64,000 nt of DNA from Caballeronia megalochromosomata (lineage in GTDB: Bacteria; Pseudomonadota; Gammaproteobacteria; Burkholderiales; Burkholderiaceae): assembly GCA_001580565.1 (NCBI GenBank), contig LRBF01000032.1, positions 1 through 64,000 on the forward strand, written 5' to 3'. The notes under the pieces are model-generated. The model ran no database searches. It was given only the letters and a program-made list of their open reading frames with translations, and was not told the origin of the DNA. Within the stretch, counting starts at the first letter, position 1. The number at the start of each line of letters is the position of its first letter. Below, piece after piece: positions 17,823 through 27,004 of this stretch. Both the position numbers and the translations under genes were made by a program.

Positions 17823-19208
17823 CTAGGTTGGGGAAATTGCTCGCCAGAGCGGGCTAAGGGTTTTCATCGCATGTGTATCTAACACTGTCGTCGCTATGCC
17901 ACGAGCCAGTTCCCTACCAATAGGTCTTGCGTGATACGCGCAGCATTCGCAAAACTTCTCGAGCAGGTCGGCCTCGGTCATAGGACTTTCAAGGCTGCCA
18001 CGCGGTCGTTCTACTGTCACGGTTCTGGTTCGTCCGTCCTTGGTCGCAAGACTCACCGTTCCGCTAAGGGCTGCCTTGAAATCTGCGCCCGTATCAATCT
18101 TGTAGCTCATTCTCTCTATGAGGGAGAGGACGAGCGGGTCCGCAAGCCGTTCTGCTGAAAAACTATCGAGGCCGACGCGCCGATGAACCATCGCCGATGC
18201 CGTGACAAACGGGATACTGAATTTGGCATCAATCGCGGCTACGGGACGTTGCTTTTGCTGAAACGGCTCGCAGAGCATTCGGGTCAACGAACTAGCGGTC
18301 AGCTCCACGCCCACAACATTGTCGAGGGCGAGGTCGTCGTCGCGGACAAGTTCAAGAGCCGCCTCAATGAAAGGGTGGGTGCCTCGACATGACGGCCAGG
18401 ACTTGTAGCTCACAAACGCCCCTTCGAATCGTTGCCCTATATCCTTAACGATACGGTCCCTGTCGAAACGTCCTTCTGCATACATCGCGAACCAGCCCGC
18501 GCGTCCCTCCAAGGGTTGAGCAAAACCGTTGACACCATCGCGAGCGAGCAGCGCGGCGACAACACCAGCTTGCGCCGCGAAGCCATCCCTTACGGCCCGA
18601 ATGGAGGACTGTGCGTCGTCCTCGAACTGAGCCGTGAGAACTGACTGGCTCATTGCGAGTGAAAGCGCCGCGACGGTCTGTTCTTCCGTTAGCCGAAGCA
18701 AGCTCGCCGCTGCGGCGGCGGCACCAAATGCGCCCAGCATTGGCGGGTGGTACCAGCCCCGGTCATGTGGGTTTGTCTGCAATGCAAGACCAAGACGACA
18801 AACTAAGTCCGCGCCCACTGCGATTGCGGCTAGCAAGTCCTCCCCGGTTGTTGCTTCCGACATCTGCGCTACTGCCAGAGCCGCAGGAATCACCGCAGCA
18901 TTAGGATGCAGCACCGCACCGTCGTGGGTATCCTCGAAGTCGACCGCGTGTGCCAGCGCCCCGTTGGCCAACGCCGCTACCGGCGCCGGGACACGCTCGC
19001 CGGTGGCAAGCAGGAGACAATCCTGCCGACCACCCATAGTACGAGCGAGATTGAGAAATGGGCCGCAGGCATCAGTTAGGCCAGTTGCTGCAAACATCAC
19101 GCCGAGTGCGTCCAAGAGACTGAATTGGGCCGCTCGGACGGCCTCCAGCGGAAGATTCGCGAAGCGCGTATTTGCGACGTTTCGCGCAAGCACTCGCGAC
19201 TCATCCAT
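17823..19208 (-). CDS. MmgE/PrpD family protein
   Basis: The family includes 2-methylcitrate dehydratase and cis-aconitate decarboxylase-like enzymes and is found in many organic-acid pathways. The 461-aa protein shows the family hallmarks: an all-helical N-terminal domain with ALANGALAHAVDFEDTH and HPNAAVIPAALAVAQ near residues 80-115, and a conserved SYKSWPSCRGTHPFIEAAL in the second half. Its start overlaps the end of the upstream CapA-like gene by 8 bp. With the MFS transporter and CapA-like gene it forms an operon. The substrate is unknown; dehydration or hydration of a tricarboxylate-like acid would be a family-based guess. Confidence 0.85.
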   Translation of the reverse strand: MDESRVLARNVANTRFANLPLEAVRAAQFSLLDALGVMFAATGLTDACGPFLNLARTMGGRQDCLLLATGERVPAPVAALANGALAHAVDFEDTHDGAVLHPNAAVIPAALAVAQMSEATTGEDLLAAIAVGADLVCRLGLALQTNPHDRGWYHPPMLGAFGAAAAAASLLRLTEEQTVAALSLAMSQSVLTAQFEDDAQSSIRAVRDGFAAQAGVVAALLARDGVNGFAQPLEGRAGWFAMYAEGRFDRDRIVKDIGQRFEGAFVSYKSWPSCRGTHPFIEAALELVRDDDLALDNVVGVELTASSLTRMLCEPFQQKQRPVAAIDAKFSIPFVTASAMVHRRVGLDSFSAERLADPLVLSLIERMSYKIDTGADFKAALSGTVSLATKDGRTRTVTVERPRGSLESPMTEADLLEKFCECCAYHARPIGRELARGIATTVLDTHAMKTLSPLWRAISPT

Positions 19209-20370
19209 TGATGGACTCCCTTTGCCGAGCCAATCGGGCCTCGGAAAGGGTCGTCAGTACCACACTTCCCTCAGACAGTGTGAAGCCCGTCTCAAATCCG
19301 GCATGCGCGTTAGCCTGCTCTAAGTAGTCGACGACTCTATGAAATCGTGGGTCCGCAGCCACAAGCAGGGTTGGCCGTGAATGTTGGCTAATGAATGTTG
19401 GCAGCAACGAGACTTCGGCCACTTCTCCCTCGCTAATGACCATGCGTACTACGACAGTCATCTGTGAATCGGGCGGGAAGGTGTATGAAGCGTCCGGGTC
19501 CGGGTGCCATTCGGGGTTAAGTGACTGAATCTCCTTGAACGCCTTGCTCGCCATCATTTTTGGGCTTAGCGGCACATCCAGCGCGAAATTGCAGAGGCTG
19601 TAGAAGATGGGCTTCCCGCGGTATAGCTCTACTCCTTTCAGGATATGCGCGTGGTGGCCAAGAATGACGTCGGCTCCTTCGTCGATTGCCGCCCGCGCGA
19701 CTTCTCGCTGATAGTCCGCAATGGCAAAAGGAATAAAGTGGATGCCCCAGTGCATGGACACTATGACTACGTCAGCTGTCTCACGCGCTGCCCGAATGTC
19801 GCGCCGCATTGCTTCCAGGTCGTCGCGGTTTGGGTAGGTATGAATTCGCGGAGGCGTTCCAGGTTGGTCCTTTTCGACCTGCTCGTAGACCGTCCATGCA
19901 CGCATCGGCACGCAACCCGCCCGGTTCTCGTCGGCCCAGAAGCCCTCGGGGAGAATACTGCAGTATGCGAGGAACGCGACCTTGGTTCCCTTGCAATCGA
20001 CGAACACTGGCTTCCGCGCCTGTTCTATGTCTGCACCCGCGCCGACCGGAGAGATACCTGCGTCCCCCAATGCAGAGAGCGTGTCGTCGAACGCATCTCG
20101 GCCCCAGTCCATGCAGTGATTGCCAGCGACCGATACGACGTTGAAGCCACATTCCCGGATGGCGTCGGCCGTTTCGCGTGGCGCCTTTGTGGTATGGCGA
20201 ACCTGCGGAAGCCTTTGACCCCGCTCGGAGAGGTTCACTTCGAGCTGGCAGAACCCAATGTCGGCTCGACGCATTTCTTCGCGCACGTCTTCGAATATCG
20301 AACGAGGGTCGGCCCTGCATGGGCCAACGTCTCCGACGGCCAGGAGCACAATGTCGTTATCGTTTTTCAT
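19201..20370 (-). CDS. CapA family metallophosphatase-like protein
   Basis: The 389-aa protein has the calcineurin-like fold motifs of the CapA/PgsA family: VGDVGP near the start, VAGNHCMDWG, VSMHWGIHF and LGHHAHIL, all with metal-ligand Asn and His residues. CapA proteins take part in poly-gamma-glutamate capsule formation, but many members occur as stand-alone enzymes in catabolic or peptide-related operons. No signal peptide is seen, so it would be cytoplasmic, unlike true CapA. The ATG at 20370 is preferred since it starts just before the first beta-strand; an ATG eleven codons upstream would overlap the MFS gene by 17 bp. Function in this operon is unknown. Confidence 0.8.
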   Translation of the reverse strand: MKNDNDIVLLAVGDVGPCRADPRSIFEDVREEMRRADIGFCQLEVNLSERGQRLPQVRHTTKAPRETADAIRECGFNVVSVAGNHCMDWGRDAFDDTLSALGDAGISPVGAGADIEQARKPVFVDCKGTKVAFLAYCSILPEGFWADENRAGCVPMRAWTVYEQVEKDQPGTPPRIHTYPNRDDLEAMRRDIRAARETADVVIVSMHWGIHFIPFAIADYQREVARAAIDEGADVILGHHAHILKGVELYRGKPIFYSLCNFALDVPLSPKMMASKAFKEIQSLNPEWHPDPDASYTFPPDSQMTVVVRMVISEGEVAEVSLLPTFISQHSRPTLLVAADPRFHRVVDYLEQANAHAGFETGFTLSEGSVVLTTLSEARLARQRESING

Positions 20371-20386
20371 CGTGGTTGTCTCAAAT

Positions 20387-21676
20387 TCACCGGCCGGCTT
20401 CAACTACGGCGACAGCACCGATGACTTTGCGCAAGGGGAGAAGAAGGACGAAGCCCACAGCCATCGCGGCAGCGAGAAAAAGTGTCGGTTGCACGAATGA
20501 CCCGCTCGCCTGACGCAGCCAGCCGATAACGTTCGGGCCGACCAGGCCGGCGCTATTTCCGACAAGGTTAATGAGCGCCAACCCGGCAGCAACGGCTGAA
20601 CCACTCAGGAAACCAAGCGGTATTGTCCAAAAGATGCCTTGCGCTGCGCCAATCCCGCACCCTGCAATCAGAAGACCGAGCATGTTGTATGGTGCCGGTG
20701 CTCCTGCGCCGATGACCAGGCCGACAGCGGCGGCGAACATTCCTCCGCCCACGTGCCAGAGTCGCTCCTGGTGCCGGTCTGAGTGCCGGGCATTGAAGTA
20801 CATACCCAAGCCCATCGCCACCCACGGAATCGCACTGAGGACGCTGACGCCAAAGTCCGTTTGCTTCGAAACCTGTTTGAGGACAAGCGGCAGCCAGTAG
20901 AGCATCCCAGTGAAGCCGAGAATAAGCGAGAACAGTGCGCCAGCGGCGGCCCAGACGCGTGGGCTGAAGAAGACCGAACGTAGTGACTCAATGCCGCCTG
21001 CGGACCGAACAGAACTGTGTTCACGTTCGATTTCCGCGGTCAACCAGCCTCGTTCGTCGTCGGTGAGCCATCGCGCGGCCGCAGGACTATCAGAAATATA
21101 GAAAAGCGATACAACGCCAAGCAAGATGGTCGGCAACCCTTCAAGAAGGAACATCCACTGCCAACCGGCAAGTCCCGCCCCGGAAAATGAGAGGAACCAG
21201 CCTGACAGAGGTGCGCCGATGACTACAGACACAGGCGCGGCGAGGAACGTGCTGGAGATAGCCGTACCGCGGTAGCGCTTCGGAAACCAGTTGTTCAGGT
21301 AGTAGATGATGGCCGTTCCGAAACCGGCTTCCGCTGCTCCGAGAACGAAGCGCAAGACGAAGAACATCTCTTTGCTGTTTGTGAACGCCAACCCTGCGGA
21401 CGGCAGACCCCAGAGAACAAGGGAGCCCCCAAGCCATACCTTGATACCGAGCTTCCGGATAAGCATGGCGCTCGGCAGCTGGAGGGCGAGATAACTCACG
21501 TAAAAGAGACTTACGCCCATGCCATAGGTCTTCGCATCAAAGCCCAGATGGTTGTTCATCTGAAGCGCTGCGAAGCTGATGTTCACACGGTCGAGGGCGA
21601 AAAGCATGTACAGCACGAACACAAAGTAGACGATGCGAAGTCTCAGTTTGCGTAACGTAGATGCTTCGAGTGTCAT
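20387..21676 (-). CDS. MFS transporter, anion:cation symporter type
   Basis: The 429-aa protein has about twelve hydrophobic segments. The first loop region (FALDRVNISFAALQMN) is typical of the ACS family that imports organic acids such as tartrate, phthalate or glucarate. AGGAGACAGGA lies just before the ATG at 21676. It follows the porin gene by 75 bp and precedes the CapA-like gene by 16 bp. Porin plus symporter make an outer- and inner-membrane uptake route, probably for the acid handled by the MmgE/PrpD protein. Confidence 0.88.
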   Translation of the reverse strand: MTLEASTLRKLRLRIVYFVFVLYMLFALDRVNISFAALQMNNHLGFDAKTYGMGVSLFYVSYLALQLPSAMLIRKLGIKVWLGGSLVLWGLPSAGLAFTNSKEMFFVLRFVLGAAEAGFGTAIIYYLNNWFPKRYRGTAISSTFLAAPVSVVIGAPLSGWFLSFSGAGLAGWQWMFLLEGLPTILLGVVSLFYISDSPAAARWLTDDERGWLTAEIEREHSSVRSAGGIESLRSVFFSPRVWAAAGALFSLILGFTGMLYWLPLVLKQVSKQTDFGVSVLSAIPWVAMGLGMYFNARHSDRHQERLWHVGGGMFAAAVGLVIGAGAPAPYNMLGLLIAGCGIGAAQGIFWTIPLGFLSGSAVAAGLALINLVGNSAGLVGPNVIGWLRQASGSFVQPTLFLAAAMAVGFVLLLPLRKVIGAVAVVEAGR

Positions 21677-21751
21677 TCCTGTCTCCTGTCCAACTAGCAT
21701 TCAGACCGAGGCCGTCTTTCCAATGGCGCGCAAAATATCCGCCTAACAAAA

Positions 21752-22834
21752 TCAGAAACGCGTTCTCAAGCCGACGCGAACGGCCGTCTGATTTCCGGAA
21801 GACGATGGCCCCAGCATCCCAATGATGTACGCATTGGCCGGGCCGTCGCCACTTGCGTGCTGATAGAGGACGCTCGCGTACACGCCCGTACGGGTTGAAA
21901 TTGAATAGTCGAGCGTGGCGCCGACCTGATGAGCCTTGTTCTCGTCGAGCACCTTGTTGCCCTGCATAAACTGATATTCGACGTGGAGATTCAACGCCGC
22001 GCCAATGGGAAACAACGCGCCGATTTCGTACACATCGATGCGAGCGCCGTTGTCGGTGTTTGCCGTGTTGGTGTAAAGCGCGTCCACGAAATTCTTTCCG
22101 ATGGCGTATCGACCACCGAAGCCGAAGTTCCGAATACCCTTGCTGCCATTCGCGATGGTCGGGTACTTCTGGTAGGTGTAAGCGGCGTCGAGCGCGAGCG
22201 GACCGTTCGCGTAATCGATACCGAAACTCTGCGAACTGTTCAGACCGAACGACCCCGGTTGACCGCCAAAGCCATACATGGCACCGGCTGTCAGGCCGTT
22301 GATGACCGGACTTTGATACAGCACCGAGTTGTTCATCCGAACAGTTCCTGCGGTTCGGTCAAAGTCAAACATCCCAAACGGCCCTGGAGCATTCAGCTTC
22401 GAGAACGGACCCGCTTGCGTCATGAAAGGCGACACGTAGAGAATCATCGGCCCCCAACGCCGCGACGCAAGCGAAGTGAGCATGAAGTCATACTGGTTGC
22501 CCGCGGTGACCGTACCCCAATTGTCGTTCTGGATTCCGACCCACGCCTGGTGCGCGAAGATGCCACCGCCATTCATGGCACCCGTTCCCAGGTTGTAGTA
22601 GCCCTCAAGTTTGAAAAGCGCTTTCGTCCCGCCTCCCAGGTCTTCAACGCCCTTCAAGCCCCATGGGTCTGGATTGTTCACGCCCGACTGGAAGAACGTA
22701 TTGCTATGGCCGCCCTGGTTCGACGTGTAGGTGATGCCGGCATCAATCGCTCCGTACAGCGTCACGCTGCTCTGCGCATGAGCAGCGCCGCCAGTCAACG
22801 CACAAGCCAGGAACGCCATCGCTTTCTTTCTCAT
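21752..22834 (-). CDS. Outer-membrane porin (gram-negative type)
   Basis: The 360-aa protein starts MRKKAMAFLACALTGGAAHAQ, a signal peptide, followed by SSVTLYGAIDAGITY, the classic first strand of beta-proteobacterial general porins, and it ends in the aromatic RVGLRTRF. It is one of three such porins in the window. GGAGACACTCA precedes the ATG. It heads the minus-strand operon porin-MFS-CapA-PrpD and is divergent from the P450. Confidence 0.93.
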   Translation of the reverse strand: MRKKAMAFLACALTGGAAHAQSSVTLYGAIDAGITYTSNQGGHSNTFFQSGVNNPDPWGLKGVEDLGGGTKALFKLEGYYNLGTGAMNGGGIFAHQAWVGIQNDNWGTVTAGNQYDFMLTSLASRRWGPMILYVSPFMTQAGPFSKLNAPGPFGMFDFDRTAGTVRMNNSVLYQSPVINGLTAGAMYGFGGQPGSFGLNSSQSFGIDYANGPLALDAAYTYQKYPTIANGSKGIRNFGFGGRYAIGKNFVDALYTNTANTDNGARIDVYEIGALFPIGAALNLHVEYQFMQGNKVLDENKAHQVGATLDYSISTRTGVYASVLYQHASGDGPANAYIIGMLGPSSSGNQTAVRVGLRTRF

Positions 22835-22939
22835 TGAGTGTCTCCACAAGCTGTTTTTCTAGTCATCCAAACGGGAATCCGCGAAGCTCCCGGGCCGATA
22901 CGTAGCCGTTGAGAACCTCGGCAATCGCTGCAAATAAAT

Positions 22940-22968
22940 TCGTTAACATTCTTAACGATTGCTATACT
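22940..22968 (+). promoter_or_regulatory. Palindromic operator overlapping a promoter for the P450
   Basis: TCGTTAACATTCTTAACGA (22940-22958) is a perfect 7-5-7 inverted repeat. A -10 box TATACT (22963-22968) follows at once, so the palindrome fills the -35/-10 spacer of a plus-strand promoter. A bound dimer would block transcription. The MarR gene at 24399 is the obvious candidate. The intergenic space 22835-23165 has no other feature that I can support. Confidence 0.65.
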
Positions 22969-23165
22969 AGGACCAACGGCAGGTGCTTAGCTAATGTCGA
23001 AACTGGATGACGAAAATCCATTTTTGACATATCCGGGAAGCCCCTGACGCAGTAGCCGCGTGGTGGAGCGCGACGGACGTGCTCAGCTGATTGCGAAACG
23101 AACACTGACTGGACGGTGGCGCGAACGGCTGCCATCCACGGTACGCTCAGACTCGGAGGGATGTC

Positions 23166-24359
23166 GTGCAAGAAGGGAAGACAGAATCGGAATTCAATCC
23201 TCTTTACGAAGAGACGTTTGACAACTCGCACGCGTACTACACGGAGATGCGTGCCAAGTGCCCAGTGGCGCATAGCAACGAGTTCGGTGGCTTTTGGGCG
23301 TTGTTCAAATACGACGATGTCATCCGTCTTCAGGAGGACACTGAGTCGTTCAGTACGGCCGAGCAGAACATCGTCCCACGCGTAACGCGCAAGGACGGAC
23401 CTCGACCGCCTCTCCACTTCGACCCGCCGGAACACAGCACCTTCCGCGACCCTATCAATCGCATTTTTCGAAAGTCGCGTATCGACAAGCTGGAGTCTTC
23501 GCTCCAAAGCTACGCACAAGAGTTGCTGGTTCCCTTGGTTGAGCGAGGACATGCAGATTTCACCAAGGACTTCGCTGAATATTTTGCAGCGCATGCTTTC
23601 GGCGAGATATTGTCTCTGCCGCTTGAGATGATGCTGCGGGCACGGGCGGTGGGCGTGCGCTACTATCGCGCGACAACGTCAATGAATCAGGACGAGATGA
23701 TTCAGGCGAGCACCGACCTTTACGCTATCGCGCGCGAAATCGTCGACGCTCGGAAGCACGCCTTGTTGAACCCAGATGAAGACTTGGTTTCCGCGCTTTT
23801 ACTCGCTGGCGAGCGAGGCACGGCCATTCCTGAGCAACTCGTTGTCGCCAGCATTCGACAGTTCTTGTCGGCAGCTCAAGCTGCTCCCGGCGCAGTTCTC
23901 GGCAGCATTGCCGTCCACTTGGCGCGCGACCAGGAACTCCAAACAAACCTGCGGACTAATCCAGAGTTACTTCCGCGCGCCATTGAAGAGTTTCTTCGGA
24001 TGTATGCGCCGTACCGGGTATTTGCTCGAACCGCAAAGCAGGACGTCGAAATCGGTGGGCGCCGCATAAAGGCAGGCGAAGCGATAACGATGATTTTTCC
24101 ATCTGCGAATCGCGACGAGGACGTGTTCCCAAACCCACACGAGTTCGACATGTTCCGACAGCCGAATCGTCACATCGCCTTCGGCCGCGGAGCACATCAA
24201 TGTCCTGCGTCGTCGCTCGCGCGCCTTGAACTGAGAATCGGCATTGGAGCCTTGCTGCGTATGACCGATGGTTTTGACCTCGGCGGCGAAGTCAAGATGA
24301 CTGACTGGGTCGAGTTCGGACCCTCGTCGACTCCGCTGCGGCTTACGTCAAAAGCCTAA
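23166..24359 (+). CDS. Cytochrome P450
   Basis: A 397-aa soluble bacterial P450. The heme-binding loop HIAFGRGAHQCPAS has the ligand Cys346, and the E-x-x-R pair is Glu275/Arg278. The I-helix segment at 235-242 reads SAAQAAPG where most P450s have AGxxT with an acid-alcohol pair, so the usual oxygen-activating threonine is absent. The residue two after the heme Cys is Ala rather than Gly. A GTG start at 23166 is supported by GGAGGG five bases upstream. No ferredoxin or ferredoxin reductase gene is next to it. Substrate unknown. Confidence 0.92.
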   Translation: MQEGKTESEFNPLYEETFDNSHAYYTEMRAKCPVAHSNEFGGFWALFKYDDVIRLQEDTESFSTAEQNIVPRVTRKDGPRPPLHFDPPEHSTFRDPINRIFRKSRIDKLESSLQSYAQELLVPLVERGHADFTKDFAEYFAAHAFGEILSLPLEMMLRARAVGVRYYRATTSMNQDEMIQASTDLYAIAREIVDARKHALLNPDEDLVSALLLAGERGTAIPEQLVVASIRQFLSAAQAAPGAVLGSIAVHLARDQELQTNLRTNPELLPRAIEEFLRMYAPYRVFARTAKQDVEIGGRRIKAGEAITMIFPSANRDEDVFPNPHEFDMFRQPNRHIAFGRGAHQCPASSLARLELRIGIGALLRMTDGFDLGGEVKMTDWVEFGPSSTPLRLTSKA

Positions 24360-24371
24360 TCAGAGAAAGAG

Positions 24372-24392
24372 GAGCCCGTGCATGCACGGCTC
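24372..24392. terminator. Hairpin between convergent P450 and marR
   Basis: GAGCCCGTGCATGCACGGCTC is a near-perfect palindrome with one bulged C. It lies between two convergent stop codons 40 bp apart and probably ends transcription from both sides, although no long T-run follows. Confidence 0.45.
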
Positions 24393-24398
24393 GCTTGA

Positions 24399-24935
24399 TT
24401 AGTCAGCGTCTGGCGCTGCTACGTCGCCCGGCATGCTGCGCGTCTCGAATCCACCAATGATTTTGTCGAAGAGCTGGTTGAGCGCGCGCCTTTCTCCGTC
24501 TGAGAGCGGAGAAAGAATGAGCTCGTTATGCTGGTCGATGCGTTCGCGAAGCTTCTCCCACAGCTTCTCGCCCTTTTTCGTCAAGCGCAGAGTGTTAATG
24601 CGTCGGTCCTCCGCAGACTCTTTGCGGACGAGCAGCCCTTGCTCGGACATTCCGCGAAGAATCACAGCGAGTTGCGACTTCTTCAGCAACAGCGAGTCGC
24701 AAAGCTTTGTTTGCGTAATTCCGGGGTTAAGCGCGAGAATTGCTACCACGCTCGCGTCGCCGGGGAGGATGCCCACTTCATCGAAGATTCGTTGACTCTC
24801 ACGTCGCACGAAGCCGCGAAGCAAACGAATTGAGAAAGGAAAATTGGACCGGAGAAAGCCGTAGTTCACCTGCCGCTCAGCTTCCGACGCCACTCTTGTT
24901 TCAGAGGACGCCCGCGTTGCACTCGTACCGCTCAT
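24399..24935 (-). CDS. MarR family transcriptional regulator
   Basis: The 178-aa protein has a winged-helix domain with ITQTKLCDSLLLKKSQLAVILRGMSEQGLL as recognition region and the wing KESAEDRRINTLRLTKKG, both typical of MarR. AAAGGAGCGAC precedes the chosen ATG at 24935; an ATG five codons upstream is possible. MarR proteins usually repress neighbouring genes and release DNA on binding an aromatic ligand. The palindrome before the P450 is a plausible target. Confidence 0.88.
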   Translation of the reverse strand: MSGTSATRASSETRVASEAERQVNYGFLRSNFPFSIRLLRGFVRRESQRIFDEVGILPGDASVVAILALNPGITQTKLCDSLLLKKSQLAVILRGMSEQGLLVRKESAEDRRINTLRLTKKGEKLWEKLRERIDQHNELILSPLSDGERRALNQLFDKIIGGFETRSMPGDVAAPDAD

Positions 24936-25039
24936 GTCGCTCCTTTTCATGCGGTCGACTGGCGCCGACCGTCAACTGCCTCTCGTAGCTGAATATATCA
25001 GAGAGCAGCTGTCAGAGAAGAGCTAGCAACGCATAAGAC

Positions 25040-25984
25040 TCAGAAAAGTCCAGCACTTCCGCCGCCCATGTGGGGTTTAAGGCAGGCATATGCGAAATCG
25101 TGGAAAGGTGTAGCTATTCCATGAACACGTCCTTTCCGGCAAACCAACCCGCTCAGTCCATCCAGTTCGAGACGACGGCCAGACACGAGGTCGTGGTGCA
25201 TCGATGCAACCATGTCATCGGGAAGAGCCTGCAGCATTGCGAGCGCTTTTTCGTTGTCCGCATAGTCCAGACGAACGCCGTCGGCACGGCCTACATCAAA
25301 AATCTCTCTTATAGACCGTCGGGCGACCTCAATTAGCGCTGGGTCGTGGTAAATCGCACCGGCACCAAGCCGAATGAGACAAGTGAGTGCGGCGTGGGTG
25401 GCAAGCGCGAGAAACCTACGCCACTGTGCTTGCTCGATGTCTTGAACTTGGTCGATTGCAATCTTCAAAGGATTACGTTCATTGCCAATGCTCTCAACAA
25501 GTCTCCGCACTACCGTATGTTGTCCGCTCGGAGCAGTTCCCACTGTTAGAGAAAAAGTATCACAGGGGTACTTCACTCGCCCAGGCGAAACGGATGTTCC
25601 AGCAGTGGATGCAAGTCCAGCGATGACGTTAGTATTCGGCGCGCAAGTACGCATTCTCTCAACACCGTCGACCCCATCCTGCAAGCTAATCGCTATGTCG
25701 GACGCCTCTAGCGCCACCCGCCACTGGCGAGCGCTGGACGTCGCATCGTACAGCTTCACTGTCGATAGAACGATGTCCATGCCGGTCACAGCCGCCGGGT
25801 CAGCAGTGTGCGAGACATTGCGTACATGGAAGTCACCAAGGGGACCCGTTAACTCTAGTCCCTCAAGGGTGATATTTCTTCTGCAGGAGTTTCTAACGCC
25901 AAAAATTACTTCGTGACCGGCCATTGCGAGAGCCGCGCCACAGTAAGTGCCTACGGCACCAGCACCGATAACGAGTATCTTCAT
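25040..25984 (-). CDS. Ketopantoate reductase (ApbA/PanE) family oxidoreductase
   Basis: The 314-aa protein begins MKILVIGAGAVGTYCGAAL, an NADP-binding Rossmann motif, and has the two-domain length of 2-dehydropantoate 2-reductases. The C-terminal domain contains SMHHDLVSGRRLELDGLSG, equal to the family's SM..D...gR.tEid.l.G signature. The context is catabolic, so it may reduce a different 2-oxo acid rather than serve pantothenate synthesis. It follows the solute-binding lipoprotein gene by 33 bp. Confidence 0.85.
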   Translation of the reverse strand: MKILVIGAGAVGTYCGAALAMAGHEVIFGVRNSCRRNITLEGLELTGPLGDFHVRNVSHTADPAAVTGMDIVLSTVKLYDATSSARQWRVALEASDIAISLQDGVDGVERMRTCAPNTNVIAGLASTAGTSVSPGRVKYPCDTFSLTVGTAPSGQHTVVRRLVESIGNERNPLKIAIDQVQDIEQAQWRRFLALATHAALTCLIRLGAGAIYHDPALIEVARRSIREIFDVGRADGVRLDYADNEKALAMLQALPDDMVASMHHDLVSGRRLELDGLSGLVCRKGRVHGIATPFHDFAYACLKPHMGGGSAGLF

Positions 25985-26017
25985 GCTGCTTCTCATCCGT
26001 TCCGCAGCTCGTCGACC

Positions 26018-27004
26018 TCACTGGACCGCATCGACGCCGGCTGGCACAGCGATGTCGAAAAACTGAGCTGCTGTCCGATTGACGGTTACCGACACTCGGT
26101 CGGGGCCCAGCCAGGAAAGTTGTGAGGGCGCTTTCCCTTCAAGCATTGGCACCATCAGCTCGCGTGCACCCCTTCGATAGAGCGGCACGATATCCACGCC
26201 GATTACCGCGACCCCGCCGAGCTGCGTGTAGCCGCCTGGGGTGTCCATTGCAATCGGAAAGTTCTTTGCTCGGGCGGCGTTGGCGATTTCTTTCCTCAGT
26301 GCGTAGGTGTCCGCGCCAAGGAGGCCAATCGCAATCTGACAGTGCTGAGCGACTGCCGACTTGATGGCAGGCTCGATGTCGGCCGCTTTAACAACGGGCA
26401 TCTTGACGAGCTTCAAGTCGCGTTGGTTGGCGAGCTCTGACCACTCCGAAAGAAGGCGGATGTGCGTTGCATTTTCTGGATTGAACAACACGCCGAATGT
26501 CTTGACCCCGGGTCGAAGCCGACCGAGCCAATCCATCTGCTGTGGGATACCGTCAGGTAGGTAGCTGTAGACACCAACGACATTTCCATCTGCTTTCGCG
26601 ACTTCTCGCGTAAGACCAGCTTTTACAGGGTCATCCTGAACAGAAATACAGAGTACAGGTACCGTCGTGGTCGCGGCCTTCGCAGCAGCACAACCAGGAG
26701 ATGAAGATACGACCAGGATACTTACGTTCTGGTCGAGGACCTCTCGCACCAACGCGGGCATCCGCGCCATGTCTCCGTCAGCCGTTCGGAACACGACGTC
26801 AAGCTTGCCGCCGTTCGAGTAGCCCGCCTCGGCTAGGGTGTCGAAAAACGCCTGATTTGTGACGGCCATCTTCTGGAATCCACCCGCACCAGCCACGAAG
26901 CCGATGCGAGCCGGTGCTGAGCTTGCCGCCGGTTTGGTGCTTGAACAGGACAATAGACCGATGATTGTTGCGACCAGGACCGCGCGTGTAATAAATGATT
27001 TCAC
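26018..27004 (-). CDS. ABC-type substrate-binding lipoprotein (orphan)
   Basis: The product resembles the family of ABC substrate-binding proteins found with TrpX-like transporters: a periplasmic two-lobed protein with RIGFVAGAGGFQKMAV near the start and GVLFNPENATHI in the middle. With the GTG start at 27004 the protein is 328 aa and begins with a hydrophobic signal ending in the lipobox LLSC, so it is probably lipid-anchored. An in-frame start 27 codons earlier would place 27 unlikely residues before the signal. No permease or ATPase gene is near. Confidence 0.75.
   Translation of the reverse strand: MKSFITRAVLVATIIGLLSCSSTKPAASSAPARIGFVAGAGGFQKMAVTNQAFFDTLAEAGYSNGGKLDVVFRTADGDMARMPALVREVLDQNVSILVVSSSPGCAAAKAATTTVPVLCISVQDDPVKAGLTREVAKADGNVVGVYSYLPDGIPQQMDWLGRLRPGVKTFGVLFNPENATHIRLLSEWSELANQRDLKLVKMPVVKAADIEPAIKSAVAQHCQIAIGLLGADTYALRKEIANAARAKNFPIAMDTPGGYTQLGGVAVIGVDIVPLYRRGARELMVPMLEGKAPSQLSWLGPDRVSVTVNRTAAQFFDIAVPAGVDAVQ

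Noticed and set aside
22962..23594. 210-codon minus-strand frame opposite the P450 start
   Set aside because: Overlaps the P450 coding region and its promoter; no motif and no ribosome-binding site.
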